Origin: JAVBPT01 sp031549455
Lineage (GTDB): Bacteria > Bacillota > Clostridia > Lachnospirales > JAKSVV01
Reading direction: 5' to 3'
Length of the DNA stretch: 40,260 nt
Assembly (NCBI GenBank): GCA_031549455.1
Contig: JAVBPT010000014.1
Coordinates: 1 to 40,260, forward strand
Shown here: positions 22,935 to 32,032 of the stretch, in pieces
Layout of the letters: the number at the start of each line of letters is the position of its first letter
How positions within the stretch are numbered: the stretch's first letter is position 1
Position numbers and translations under genes: made by a program
Notes under the pieces: model-generated
The model's database searches: none
What the model was told of the DNA's origin: nothing
The model's input: the letters and a program-made list of their open reading frames with translations, nothing else

Positions 22935-24086
22935 TTATTTCCCCAAATAATCTTTTAATTTCTTACTTCTGCTTGGGTGTCTTAACTTTCTGAGTGCCTT
23001 GGCTTCGATTTGTCTAATCCGTTCTCGGGTGACTTTGAACGCTTTTCCCACCTCTTCTAGCGTTCGTGTTTTACCATCATCCAGACCAAAACGAAGTCTT
23101 AGTACCTTTTCTTCTCGCTCCGTTAACGTACCCAAAACATCGATCAATTGTTCTTTCAACATTGAAAAAGATGCTGCATTAATAGGAAGTGGAAGATTTT
23201 TATCTGGTAAGAAATCTCCAAGATGGCTATCATCTTCTTCTCCTATAGATGTCTCAAGTGATACAGGATCTTGTGAAATTTTCATAATTTCTGTCACCTT
23301 TGAAACCGGCATATCCAGCTCTCTTGCGATCTCTTCTGGTTTTGGTTCTCGACCAAGCTCTTGCAAAAGCTTCCTCGATGCCCTCACCAATTTATTGATG
23401 GTTTCAACCATGTGAACTGGTATCCGAATGGTTCTAGCTTGATCCGCAATAGACCTTGTAATGGCTTGACGGATCCACCAAGTGGCATACGTACTAAATT
23501 TATATCCTTTTTTATAATCAAACTTTTCTACCGCTTTAATCAGACCCAGGTTCCCTTCTTGGATCAAATCCAAAAATAGCATCCCTCTCCCAACGTATTT
23601 TTTGGCGATGCTCACCACCAGCCTCAGGTTTGCCTCTACCAGTTTTCTCTTTGCAGAAGTGCTATTTTGAGCCATTCTCTTAGAAAGCTTACTCTCCTCT
23701 TCGGTGGTTAAAAGCGGAATTTTTCCAATCTCCTTCAAGTAAAGCCTTACCGGATCATCTATTCGAATTCCTTCGTACATGTTATCATCTAGCTCAACAT
23801 CTGAAAGCTCTTGCGCTACAACTTCATCCGAAATCTTAATTCCCTTTTCATTCAATTTAGTATAAATAATTTCAATCTGTTCAACATCCATCTCAGGATC
23901 AATTTTGTTCATCAATGTTTCATAGTCAAGCACATTGTTTGAGCCTTTTGCGATTTTAACAAGCTCATCCACTTTTGTATTAATATCCAGACTGGTCACA
24001 AGTTCTCTATCATCCTCAACAAGTGTGCTCATTTCTTGCAGCTTCATCCGTTCTTCCAAATCTCTTAAAATGTCATTATTCTTCAT
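22935..24086 (-). CDS. rpoD: Primary sigma factor RpoD (sigma-A)
   Basis: This 383-residue protein is the housekeeping sigma factor, directing core RNA polymerase to TTGACA/TATAAT promoters. It has a short region 1.1 (residues 30-90), region 1.2 (DDPVRLYLKEIGKIPLLT), region 2 (LVEANLRLVVSIAKKYVGRG through FSTYATWWIRQAI), region 3 (RTIRIPVHMVETINKL) and region 4 with helix-turn-helix (TLEEVGKAFKVTRERIRQIEAKALRKLRHP). It starts inside dnaG (11-base overlap), where GGAGGAATTT in the dnaG end serves as ribosome binding site. This is the macromolecular-synthesis arrangement of Firmicutes. Together with the broken sigma-K gene it is one of two sigma genes in the window. Confidence 0.98.
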   Translation of the reverse strand: MKNNDILRDLEERMKLQEMSTLVEDDRELVTSLDINTKVDELVKIAKGSNNVLDYETLMNKIDPEMDVEQIEIIYTKLNEKGIKISDEVVAQELSDVELDDNMYEGIRIDDPVRLYLKEIGKIPLLTTEEESKLSKRMAQNSTSAKRKLVEANLRLVVSIAKKYVGRGMLFLDLIQEGNLGLIKAVEKFDYKKGYKFSTYATWWIRQAITRSIADQARTIRIPVHMVETINKLVRASRKLLQELGREPKPEEIARELDMPVSKVTEIMKISQDPVSLETSIGEEDDSHLGDFLPDKNLPLPINAASFSMLKEQLIDVLGTLTEREEKVLRLRFGLDDGKTRTLEEVGKAFKVTRERIRQIEAKALRKLRHPSRSKKLKDYLGK

Positions 24087-25842
24087 TAAATTCCTCCAAA
24101 GATTGTATTTTATTTATATTAAATTTTAGCTTTACTAAAATATTGATCTCATTTAATATATTCTTCTTGACCGCCTCATCATACTCATCTTCTAACCTCA
24201 TTGTCCATTCCTTTAGTTTCCGATCAATCTCCACGTTCTTGATCTCCTTGAGTATCTTGCACAAATTTTTGTTCATGCTCTCCTTCTTTAATGCATCGGT
24301 TCTAACGGACAATTCAACAATTCGTTCCTGCTCTTTTATATCGACATAATGATCCAAAATTCTAGATACTTCTAAGGTCTCCGATTCATTATAAAGAACC
24401 ATAATCTGTTCAAAGAACCTTTTATTAAAGTCTGTCGTAAAGTATTCCGATTGAATCCACTTGGCATACTCCTTTGATTTTAAAAGGAGGGATAGCAAGT
24501 AACTTTGCAGATCAAGGCCTTTTTCTAGTTCTTCCTCTTTTTCTATCACCTCTTCTATTTTTACTTTTTTATCATTCATTGACTTTTTAAGGAGTTCAAT
24601 GTGAATCTCAACGACTTCTGATAATTTTTGTAAAAATAGCTCTTTATCTAGTTCATCATTTATCTTTTTGATCTGCTCAAAAGTCTCACCGATAAACTTC
24701 TTTTTATCATTTGGGTTATTCAGATTGTATTTCTGCTTTAGAATGAGGAATTCATATTCGATATAAGATAGCGCCTTTGTTAAAAGAGTTGAGAACTTTT
24801 CACTTCCATGCTTTTTAATGTATTCGTCTGGATCCTTTGCCTCTTCTATAATCAAGACCTTGACATTCAACCCCGCATTTTTTAGGATCTCAATTGCCCT
24901 AAAAGTGGCCGTCACTCCCGCATTATCTGTGTCGTATATAATGAGCACATCCCTCTTATACTTTTTTATCAGATTCGCCTGCTCATGTGTAAGAGAAGTC
25001 CCGAGAGAAGCCACCGCATTATCAAAACCCGCCTCATGTAGACTCAACACATCCATATATCCTTCCACGAGAAGGATTTCATCATGCTTTGTCTTCTTTG
25101 CAATATTCAAGGCATACAGATTGGTTCTTTTAGAAAAGATGCTCGTTTCGGGTGAGTTTAAATATTTGGCACCCTCTCCACTCAGGATTCTTCCGCCAAA
25201 TCCTATTATATTATTATGTACATTTAAAATTGGAAATATAACTCGTCCAAAAAATCGATCATAATATCCATAACTATTTTGAGTAATCAAACCCGTCTTT
25301 TCAATATCTTTTTCTTTATAATTTTTGGAAAGTAGGTAGCGTAATAAGTTGTCTTTTGCAGCCACTGCATATCCGAGTCCAAACCGTTTAATCGTTTCAG
25401 TAGATAGTCCCCTTCTAGTAATGTAAGCAAGTCCTTCATCCCCATATTTGCTCTTTAAAATCTTGTAATAATAATTTGCGGCCTCCTTGTTGATTTCATA
25501 AAGAAGTTGCCTTTCTTTGAGCTCCCTCTGCATGTCTTCAGACATGTCTGCTTCTGGCAGATCTATATTAGCTCTTTTGGCCAACTGTTTTACCGCCTCC
25601 ACGAAATCCACATTCTCGATCTTCATGATAAAGCTGATCACATTTCCGCCAACCCCGCAACCAAAGCAATGGTATAATCCCTTGTCTTCATTGACATAAA
25701 ATGATGGCGTTTTTTCATTATGAAAAGGACAACAGCCCGAGTAGGAATTTCCCTTCTTAGTCAGTTTTACATAGGATGATACCACCTCTAGAACACTGTT
25801 GCTTGTCCTCACTTTTTCTACAACCGAATTTTCATAATACAT
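24076..25842 (-). CDS. dnaG: DNA primase
   Basis: DnaG makes the RNA primers for replication. The 588-residue protein has the CHC2 zinc ribbon (Cys38, His41, Cys59, Cys62, with CPFHNEKTPSFYV and YHCFGCGVGGNVI), the catalytic core with TOPRIM motif EILLVEGYMDVLSLHEAG, then DTDNAG, and a C-terminal helicase-binding region rich in Lys and Glu. The start codon overlaps the recN stop (TAATG), so the two are translationally coupled. Length is normal. Confidence 0.98.
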   Translation of the reverse strand: MYYENSVVEKVRTSNSVLEVVSSYVKLTKKGNSYSGCCPFHNEKTPSFYVNEDKGLYHCFGCGVGGNVISFIMKIENVDFVEAVKQLAKRANIDLPEADMSEDMQRELKERQLLYEINKEAANYYYKILKSKYGDEGLAYITRRGLSTETIKRFGLGYAVAAKDNLLRYLLSKNYKEKDIEKTGLITQNSYGYYDRFFGRVIFPILNVHNNIIGFGGRILSGEGAKYLNSPETSIFSKRTNLYALNIAKKTKHDEILLVEGYMDVLSLHEAGFDNAVASLGTSLTHEQANLIKKYKRDVLIIYDTDNAGVTATFRAIEILKNAGLNVKVLIIEEAKDPDEYIKKHGSEKFSTLLTKALSYIEYEFLILKQKYNLNNPNDKKKFIGETFEQIKKINDELDKELFLQKLSEVVEIHIELLKKSMNDKKVKIEEVIEKEEELEKGLDLQSYLLSLLLKSKEYAKWIQSEYFTTDFNKRFFEQIMVLYNESETLEVSRILDHYVDIKEQERIVELSVRTDALKKESMNKNLCKILKEIKNVEIDRKLKEWTMRLEDEYDEAVKKNILNEINILVKLKFNINKIQSLEEFNEE

Positions 25843-27518
25843 TAAATCACCTTTTTTAATTTACTTGCTTGCAGTTTCAGCTCTTTTGCGTGTTCACGCG
25901 TCACCTCCGTCATTTGATTTCCTGTTACAAGCCTTGCAATTTCCATCACCTCTTCTTCGTGTGTCAAAAGTCGTATTCTCGTCATTGTTCGTTCAGCGTT
26001 ATCTTCTTTTACAATCACGTAGTGTGAGTCTGCCATGGCCGCAATCTGAGCAAGGTGTGTAATACAAAGGATTTGGTGTTCCTGTGAAAGTATACTAATT
26101 TTTTCCGCAACCTTTTGCGCCGCCTTGCCACTGATCCCCGTATCAATTTCATCAAAGATCATGGTGCTGATATTATCACTTCCGGCAAGTACATTTTTAA
26201 TCGCCAACATCACTCTTGAAATCTCTCCACCTGATCCAATTTTACTAAGGGGTTTCGGCTCTTCTCCCAGATTTGAAGAGAAAAGAAATTCTACTTGGTC
26301 CATGCCGTCTTCGCAAAACTTATCTTTCGCGCTTAGATTAATTGCAAATTGCACATTTTTCATTTCCAAGAACTTTAGATTTTCTTCAATTAAATGACTG
26401 ATTTCATCAGCATTTTTGTGCCTTATTCTGGTAAGTTGCATACAAATTTTTTGCATTTTGTCCTCAAGTCGCTCCTTTGCATTTTGAAGCTCCTTTCGCT
26501 TTTCCTCTGAGTGAATTATGTAATCCAACTCTTCCTTTTTTTGCTCATAATAAGACAAAATCTCTTGCACGCTGTCTCCGTATTTCCTTTTTATCTTATC
26601 AATTTGGTCTAGCCTTTGCTCGACCTCTTCTTGAATAGTGGGCTCAAAATTGATTTCCTCTGTGTATCCTTTGATTTCCATCTTCGCGTCCGCAAGCAAT
26701 ACCTCCGCTTCCCGTATGCTCTCCTCAATTTTTTCAAATCGACCGTCTAGGCTAATCAATTTTGCGATCTCGCTGCTTGCTCTTGCCACCTTTTCCACAC
26801 TCTCATCTAAAAGTTCATACGAATCACTGGTTGCACTCACAATTTTGTCCATGCTCAAAAATCGTTTTCTCTGTTCTAGCAGTTCTATTTCTTCTCCCTC
26901 TTTTAGTTTTGCCGTCTCTATCTCTTCAATCTGAAATTTGAGAAGATCTACTTTTCTTTCCCGTTCCTTTTCATCTCCAAGAAGGGAAATAATCTCAGTT
27001 TTAATCGATTGATAGGACATATATAAACTAGCCATTTCCTTTTTAAAAGGCTCAATCTCCGCTTTTGCAAAGCGATCCAATATGAAAATATGTTTTGAAG
27101 AATCAAAAAGAGATTGATGTTCATGTTGACCATGAATATCGATCACCTCGGCCATCACCTCTTTTACGACGTTAGAAGTTACCATTACACCATTGATTCT
27201 AAATATATTTTTCCCATTTGTGTTTAGAGATCTGTAGATGGTGATCTCCTCACCTTCTATCTCGATCTCCTCGAACTTGGTTTTTATCATCTCAATCATT
27301 GAAGGCAAAAGTTTGAATGACAACTCAACACTGCAGCTTTCCGTTCCTTGACGGATCAAATCCTTTGGCGTACGAGAACCCAAAGCAAAATTGATGGAAG
27401 AAATAATGATCGATTTCCCCACACCCGTCTCACCCGTGATAATATTGAGTCCATCGTAAAACTCTATTTCGATCTCATCTATAATGGCAATATTTTTAAT
27501 ATGTAAATATCGAAGCAT
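25842..27518 (-). CDS. recN: DNA repair protein RecN
   Basis: RecN is an SMC-like ATPase that holds broken DNA ends together during recombinational repair. The 558-residue protein begins MLRYLHIKNIAIIDEIEIEF, with Walker A GETGVGKS at residues 29-36. It then has a long coiled-coil region (about 150-375) and a C-terminal ATPase half with the signature LSKIGSGGEISRVMLAIK and Walker B TMIFDEIDTGISGKAA. It heads the recN-dnaG-rpoD-addB unit and has its own promoter. Confidence 0.97.
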   Translation of the reverse strand: MLRYLHIKNIAIIDEIEIEFYDGLNIITGETGVGKSIIISSINFALGSRTPKDLIRQGTESCSVELSFKLLPSMIEMIKTKFEEIEIEGEEITIYRSLNTNGKNIFRINGVMVTSNVVKEVMAEVIDIHGQHEHQSLFDSSKHIFILDRFAKAEIEPFKKEMASLYMSYQSIKTEIISLLGDEKERERKVDLLKFQIEEIETAKLKEGEEIELLEQRKRFLSMDKIVSATSDSYELLDESVEKVARASSEIAKLISLDGRFEKIEESIREAEVLLADAKMEIKGYTEEINFEPTIQEEVEQRLDQIDKIKRKYGDSVQEILSYYEQKKEELDYIIHSEEKRKELQNAKERLEDKMQKICMQLTRIRHKNADEISHLIEENLKFLEMKNVQFAINLSAKDKFCEDGMDQVEFLFSSNLGEEPKPLSKIGSGGEISRVMLAIKNVLAGSDNISTMIFDEIDTGISGKAAQKVAEKISILSQEHQILCITHLAQIAAMADSHYVIVKEDNAERTMTRIRLLTHEEEVMEIARLVTGNQMTEVTREHAKELKLQASKLKKVI

Positions 27519-27550
27519 TTTTCACCTTTAAATAGAAACTCTCTTGTTAA

Positions 27551-27579
27551 AATATATCATAATTTATGCAAAATAGCAA
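27551..27579 (-). promoter_or_regulatory. Promoter of the recN-dnaG-rpoD unit
   Basis: On the minus strand TTGCTA (27579-27574), 17 bases and TATATT (27556-27551), about 30 bases before recN. No LexA-type box was recognised in it. Confidence 0.65.
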
Positions 27580-27635
27580 GAATTTGGCGAAAATAAACCA
27601 AAGCAAAGAGAGTCCAAAACAGGTATTTTGCGTTT

Positions 27636-28040
27636 TTATTCCATCTCCACACGAAAATCTTCGTCAGAATCTGGCGCCTCCATTTCCGTTCCTACCATCT
27701 CTGCATGAAGCCGCTTTCTAAACGCCTTTCGCTCCTCTAGCGAACTTTCCTCTGAGGTAAAATGTTCATCCAGCATGCCAATTAATTGTCCGGAAGTTAG
27801 GCTGTAGGAAATGGCAATGGTTTCTAAACTTTCTCCACGCATGAACTGTTGCCCTATCTGAGGCATAAGGGGCGCAAAAAGATTCCCCCGAAAAGCCACA
27901 ATTTGTCTTGCCTTCTCCCTTAAAATGCGCACCAATACTTTAGGATCTTCGCCTGATATAAACTTGGCATCTTCTATATGCTCAGTCCTTCTAGCATTCA
28001 CTTCTTCTTGAACTTTTTGAGCAGTTACATTTATTCTCAT
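27636..28040 (-). CDS. Small helix-turn-helix-like protein, second gene of an unrecognised pair
   Basis: The protein is 134 residues when started at ATG 28040, whose ATGA overlaps the stop of the upstream gene; GAGAGGGG precedes it. The central part (QQFMRGESLETIAISYSLTSGQLIGMLDEHF) resembles a resolvase-type helix-turn-helix of the kind also present in the 420-residue partner. It is followed by a charged, acidic tail (EMEAPDSDEDFRVEME). No catalytic motif is seen. The family is not recognised. Tight coupling suggests that it works with the upstream gene product. Confidence 0.65.
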   Translation of the reverse strand: MRINVTAQKVQEEVNARRTEHIEDAKFISGEDPKVLVRILREKARQIVAFRGNLFAPLMPQIGQQFMRGESLETIAISYSLTSGQLIGMLDEHFTSEESSLEERKAFRKRLHAEMVGTEMEAPDSDEDFRVEME

Positions 28041-29299
28041 AATCCCCTCTCTTCCCATGGACCAGTTCCTCCCCTTTCCACTGGGTCAGAATCGCCGAAA
28101 GACGGTACATCTCCTGCAGGTAGACTCGGACAAGGAAGGTTCGGATCTTCTGTTAACAATTTTAAGGCAATCCATGTTTTTAACCCAGGCGCTTCCCTCA
28201 GCATTTGTTCCTCCACTCGATCCGGAAACCCCTCTGGCAATTTTCCCCTCAAGTCAAGTTCCGTAGCTGGATAATAGGTCCCTCTAACAATCGGAATATG
28301 TGCCTCTTTCAAGAAACCAAAAATAAACTTTACATTTTCTTTCGAGATCTTCTGTCCATATAGTATCGGAGGAGATCCCAAAAGCTGCTTTTGATCAATC
28401 AGTCGAAAAAGATCTTTCTTTTTTATATGGTAAGCACTGAACGTGCCCTGTGCCGCTATTAGTCCCATCTTTTTGACTAGATTCATTGTCTCTTCAAAAG
28501 GAATCTGTGTCTTAGAATAATAATCAAACAACGTGTAGTTTGTCTTTGCAATGTCCGTGGAAGCTGCCGGAAGCATACGAGTGATACGTTCTGCTTCTCC
28601 TCTTACAAATGTCCTAAAAACATTTGATTTTCCCAAAGTTTCCTGAACAAGGCCTGCTTTAATCATATCAAATGTGGCACGTCCGTTCTCTTTTTTCTTC
28701 AGAAAAAGAGCCAAAAGATCAGACGGAGTCATCCCATTTTTAGCACAATAATTTTCGATATTCCTTATAAAGGGAAAGGAGCCATCCTCTGAATTCTTTT
28801 GCTCTCGGACTCCCCCCCGATTCTCATAATATGTTCTCAGCTCTATTTTTACTGTTTCCATAGATAGCTGAAGACTCGCTGCAATTTCTCTTACACTTTG
28901 TCCATCTTGGTATAATGCAACGATCTCCTCCGCCCTCTTCGTCGGATAAACAGCTTGCGATACTTCCAGCTTTTTCTTTTCTGAATTTTCAGAAGTCTCT
29001 CGGCTTTTAGAAACATTCAAATTAAAGGCACTAATCGCTTCCTTGGCTGCACAATTTGTTAAAATATCATTCAGCAAAGCATCCGTTAAGTCATAGGTCT
29101 TCTTCAACTCCTCCTCCGGAGCGCCCGCTTTGCATTGTTCATAAATTTCCGCCCTGAGCGTTCCCCCTAAGGCTGAAAAGTGAAAATGTCTCGCTCGCTC
29201 ACTTGCCGACTCTGCAGTCTCTCCCTGCCGTATATATTTAACATACTCTGCTTGCACCATCCGTTGAATGGCCTTTTGTTGAGATGGTTTGTTAGGCAT
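28037..29299 (-). CDS. Multi-helix-turn-helix protein of unknown function
   Basis: This 420-residue protein has no signal or membrane segment. Helix-turn-helix-like segments occur at about 55-85 (EIYEQCKAGAPEEELKKTYD..), at about 123-155 (AEEIVALYQDGQSVREIAAS followed by LQLSMETVKIELRTYY, the clearest, Hin/resolvase-like) and possibly near 180-215. The C-terminal half (270-360) carries FDYYSKTQIPFEETMNLVKK and Lys-rich segments, and the last 35 residues are a Pro/Gly/Asp-rich tail. No recombinase, nuclease or ATPase motif is visible. It overlaps the next gene by ATGA and sits between argC-LRV genes and recN. Its base composition is higher in GC than its neighbours, which could mean transfer. 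DNA binding is probable; the role is not known. Confidence 0.65.
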   Translation of the reverse strand: MPNKPSQQKAIQRMVQAEYVKYIRQGETAESASERARHFHFSALGGTLRAEIYEQCKAGAPEEELKKTYDLTDALLNDILTNCAAKEAISAFNLNVSKSRETSENSEKKKLEVSQAVYPTKRAEEIVALYQDGQSVREIAASLQLSMETVKIELRTYYENRGGVREQKNSEDGSFPFIRNIENYCAKNGMTPSDLLALFLKKKENGRATFDMIKAGLVQETLGKSNVFRTFVRGEAERITRMLPAASTDIAKTNYTLFDYYSKTQIPFEETMNLVKKMGLIAAQGTFSAYHIKKKDLFRLIDQKQLLGSPPILYGQKISKENVKFIFGFLKEAHIPIVRGTYYPATELDLRGKLPEGFPDRVEEQMLREAPGLKTWIALKLLTEDPNLPCPSLPAGDVPSFGDSDPVERGGTGPWEERGL

Positions 29300-29374
29300 C
29301 AGATCACACCTTCCTACACTAATATGCTATTACTTGAGTTTTCCAGTTAGCAATCAGATAAAGTAAAAACTCTC

Positions 29375-29830
29375 CTATTCTACAAAATGTTCCATATCAT
29401 AACCAGCATATTCTGTTTTAAACTCATTTAGACGTAAACCGGCAGCATTTACAACATCTGGAGATGATGAATCGAGCCCTTTTTGTATAGTTGATCGGCT
29501 TACGTTTGGGTGAAAAAATATGTTAACACGACTGTCCCAATTTCCTCTTTCCATATCATCATATAATTTATCAAGCCTTTCTGCCGAAAGGATAGGGTTG
29601 CGTGTTAAACCATTTTTGGCATATCCTTTTAGATTATTTCCGCTAAGCGTGATATGCTCTATCAAAGTATCCGATAAATCTTCACGTGCCCCATAATCTT
29701 CGAGGCTCCTTAAAATACCCTTAATTACAACACCACTTTCATCGTTTATAAAACCCATATGAAACGGAAAAAGAAGGTCTGAAATAGATCTAACCTTATT
29801 TTCAAAATCTTCCACTGTTTGTTTTCTCAT
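29375..29830 (-). CDS. LRV/HEAT-like repeat protein of unknown function
   Basis: The protein is 151 residues from ATG 29830, which follows TGGAGGAATTAAAA; an upstream GTG at 29845 lies within that ribosome binding site. It is helical and soluble. Motifs such as LTRNPILSAERLDKLYDDM and FHPNVSRSTIQKGLDSSSPDVVNAA resemble leucine-rich-repeat-variant (LRV) or HEAT-type units in which a position-specific NPN/HPN turn begins each repeat. Such repeats bind proteins. A strong consensus promoter precedes it. Confidence 0.7.
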   Translation of the reverse strand: MRKQTVEDFENKVRSISDLLFPFHMGFINDESGVVIKGILRSLEDYGAREDLSDTLIEHITLSGNNLKGYAKNGLTRNPILSAERLDKLYDDMERGNWDSRVNIFFHPNVSRSTIQKGLDSSSPDVVNAAGLRLNEFKTEYAGYDMEHFVE

Positions 29831-29865
29831 TTTTAATTCCTCCACAACATATTTTTACTGCGTCC

Positions 29866-29894
29866 AGTATATACTAAATTCCAATATTTGTCAA
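29866..29894 (-). promoter_or_regulatory. Consensus promoter of the LRV-like gene with palindrome over the -10
   Basis: On the minus strand TTGACA (29894-29889), 17 bases and TATACT (29871-29866). AGTATATACT (29866-29875) is a perfect 10-bp palindrome covering the -10 box. Confidence 0.8.
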
Positions 29895-29912
29895 TGGAGT
29901 TATATCACAACT

Positions 29913-30950
29913 TTACAAACAGGTTGGCACCATCTCAAGTGCCATCTCTTCTGGATATCCAAACATTAGATTCATATTCTGAATCGCCTGTCCAGCTCCC
30001 CCCTTTATAAGATTGTCAATGGCCGAAACAATAATTAGCTGATTTCCCTCCTCTTTGATCTCAAAGTTTATGTGGCACATGTTGGCATTCTTCACCCATC
30101 TGGTTTCCACATACATTCCCTGTTCTAAGAGTTGTATGAATCGTTTATGCGCATAGTACTTCTGGTAAATTTTTCTGATTTGTTCTTCATTCAAGCGTTC
30201 CTTAAGCCTGCTATAACAAGTGATGAGCATTCCCCTTTGCATAGGCAAAATATGTGGAACAAAATTCAATTGGATTCTCTTATGGCCAAGGGCTTCAATC
30301 GCCTTCCTAGTCTCAAACTCATGCGGATGATTTATGATCTTATAGGCCTTTACCGATTCGTTTGCCTCAGCAAAGTGTGTCCCAAGGGTCAGTTTCCTAC
30401 CGGACCCCGATAACCCACATTTCCCATCCACAATGATCTCGTTTTCCAGTACACCTTCTTTAATAAGAGGAAGCAATGCCAGCTCCATGTTTGTGGCAAA
30501 GCATCCCGGATTTGCGATGTAGTTGGCTTTTTTGATTTCCTCCTCATTCCATTCGCTCAAACCATAAACAAAAGAGGAGGAAAGTTCAATGCTTTTATGA
30601 TCCATACCATAGTATTCCTTATATTCTGCCTGATTCATAAAACGATAGTCTGCACCCAGATCAATGATCTTGACTTTTTCCATTCTTTCCTTTGTTAGGT
30701 TCTCCATTAAAACGCCATATGGAAGGCAACTAAACACCAGATCCACATCCGAAAAAACGGCATCAAAGTCAAGCTCCGTACAGATCTTGTCCTGAAATCC
30801 TTTGAAATTTCTATAAATAGAATCGAATGACGCCTCTTTATATGATTCGGATACCAGCCTGATCAGTTCCACCTCTTTATGGCCATATAACAGTCTAACC
30901 AACTCCGATCCAATGTATCCCGTAGCACCAAGAACATTTACTTTAATCAT
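29913..30950 (-). CDS. argC: N-acetyl-gamma-glutamyl-phosphate reductase
   Basis: ArgC catalyses the NADPH-dependent third step of arginine synthesis. The 345-residue protein starts with the Rossmann motif VLGATGYIGSELVRLL, has the catalytic Cys150 in YIANPGCFATN, and ends with the type 1 ArgC pattern (NLIKGGAGQAIQNMNLMFG). The start overlaps the murG stop by ATGA, so it is translated with the mraY-murG unit. No other arginine gene (argJ, argB, argD) is in the window, so this argC is separated from the usual cluster. Confidence 0.97.
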   Translation of the reverse strand: MIKVNVLGATGYIGSELVRLLYGHKEVELIRLVSESYKEASFDSIYRNFKGFQDKICTELDFDAVFSDVDLVFSCLPYGVLMENLTKERMEKVKIIDLGADYRFMNQAEYKEYYGMDHKSIELSSSFVYGLSEWNEEEIKKANYIANPGCFATNMELALLPLIKEGVLENEIIVDGKCGLSGSGRKLTLGTHFAEANESVKAYKIINHPHEFETRKAIEALGHKRIQLNFVPHILPMQRGMLITCYSRLKERLNEEQIRKIYQKYYAHKRFIQLLEQGMYVETRWVKNANMCHINFEIKEEGNQLIIVSAIDNLIKGGAGQAIQNMNLMFGYPEEMALEMVPTCL

Positions 30951-32032
30951 AACGCCCCCATGATTTCTTCATAAATTTGTTGATTCGGATTCTTGTTTTC
31001 AATTTTCCCGAAATTTTGTTTCATTCTCTGATAATTGATCTTATTCAAAAGAATCTTCTCTATCATCTCTTCCAGATTATTTCTACTCAAATCCTCTTCC
31101 CGAATGATCTCTGCCACACCCTGTTCTGTTAGCTCCATCGCGTTCCAGTACTGATGATTTCCGGTTGCCTTTGCAAATGGAATGAGAAGTGCAGGAATTT
31201 CAAACTGCTTAATCTCTGAGATCGTCATCGCGCCAGATCTTGAAACGATCATATCCACTATACTGACTACTTCTGTCATGTTGTTTATATAATCCACTAT
31301 TTGGATACCACGCGGAACCACACCAATCTTTTCGCAGATCTCCTTGTAATGCTTCTTTCCGGTTGCAAACAAAAATTGTACTGGAAGTGAATTGCTTTTT
31401 ATCAAATCGATCATTATCTCATTTATTCGTTCGGCACCACAACTTCCCCCCACCACCAGAACAATCTTCTCCCCCAGATTCAATCCCCTCTCACGGGCAA
31501 TCTCTTCTTTTGTTTTGCCTTGGCCCCTTTTTCGAATCGGGACACCGTATGCTCTCATCCGATCCGCTCCTTTTAGTGCCTCATTAAGTATAGAACTGGA
31601 AGTGAAAATGCGTCTTGCCTTTTTATAAAACAATCTGGTCACGAGACCAGAAACCGCATTGCTTTCGATCAAAAAAAACGGAATATTCATCCTACTGGCC
31701 AGATAGGTCATATGAAAAGAAGGATAGCCGCCTGTACTAATCAAAAAGTCCGGCTTATATTGCTTCATGATTTTTTTTGCCTTCCATAGTGAAATGAAAT
31801 TTAAAAATAGGGAACAAATGTTGGAAAGTGAAAGACTCCTTTTAATCCCCCTTGAAGATAAAAATGCAACGTTTGAAATTCCTTCTTCCTTAAAGATCTC
31901 CCCTTCAAGCCCATGAGTGGATCCCACAAACAGATATTCAAAATTCTGATGGTGCTCCCTGAATGTATGGTAAAGTGCAATCGCTGGATAAATATGACCT
32001 CCTGTACCACCACAGTTAAACATCACTCTCAT
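30947..32032 (-). CDS. murG: UDP-GlcNAc:lipid I N-acetylglucosaminyltransferase
   Basis: MurG converts lipid I to lipid II at the inner membrane face. Translation from ATG 32032, which overlaps the mraY stop by ATGA and follows GGAGGTGG, gives 361 residues. It shows FNCGGTGGHIYPAIAL, a GSTHGLEGEIF loop, and the C-terminal sugar-nucleotide site SRSGAMTISEI with PALLIPFAKATGNHQYWNA. It is the second gene of mraY-murG-argC. Confidence 0.97.
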   Translation of the reverse strand: MRVMFNCGGTGGHIYPAIALYHTFREHHQNFEYLFVGSTHGLEGEIFKEEGISNVAFLSSRGIKRSLSLSNICSLFLNFISLWKAKKIMKQYKPDFLISTGGYPSFHMTYLASRMNIPFFLIESNAVSGLVTRLFYKKARRIFTSSSILNEALKGADRMRAYGVPIRKRGQGKTKEEIARERGLNLGEKIVLVVGGSCGAERINEIMIDLIKSNSLPVQFLFATGKKHYKEICEKIGVVPRGIQIVDYINNMTEVVSIVDMIVSRSGAMTISEIKQFEIPALLIPFAKATGNHQYWNAMELTEQGVAEIIREEDLSRNNLEEMIEKILLNKINYQRMKQNFGKIENKNPNQQIYEEIMGAL

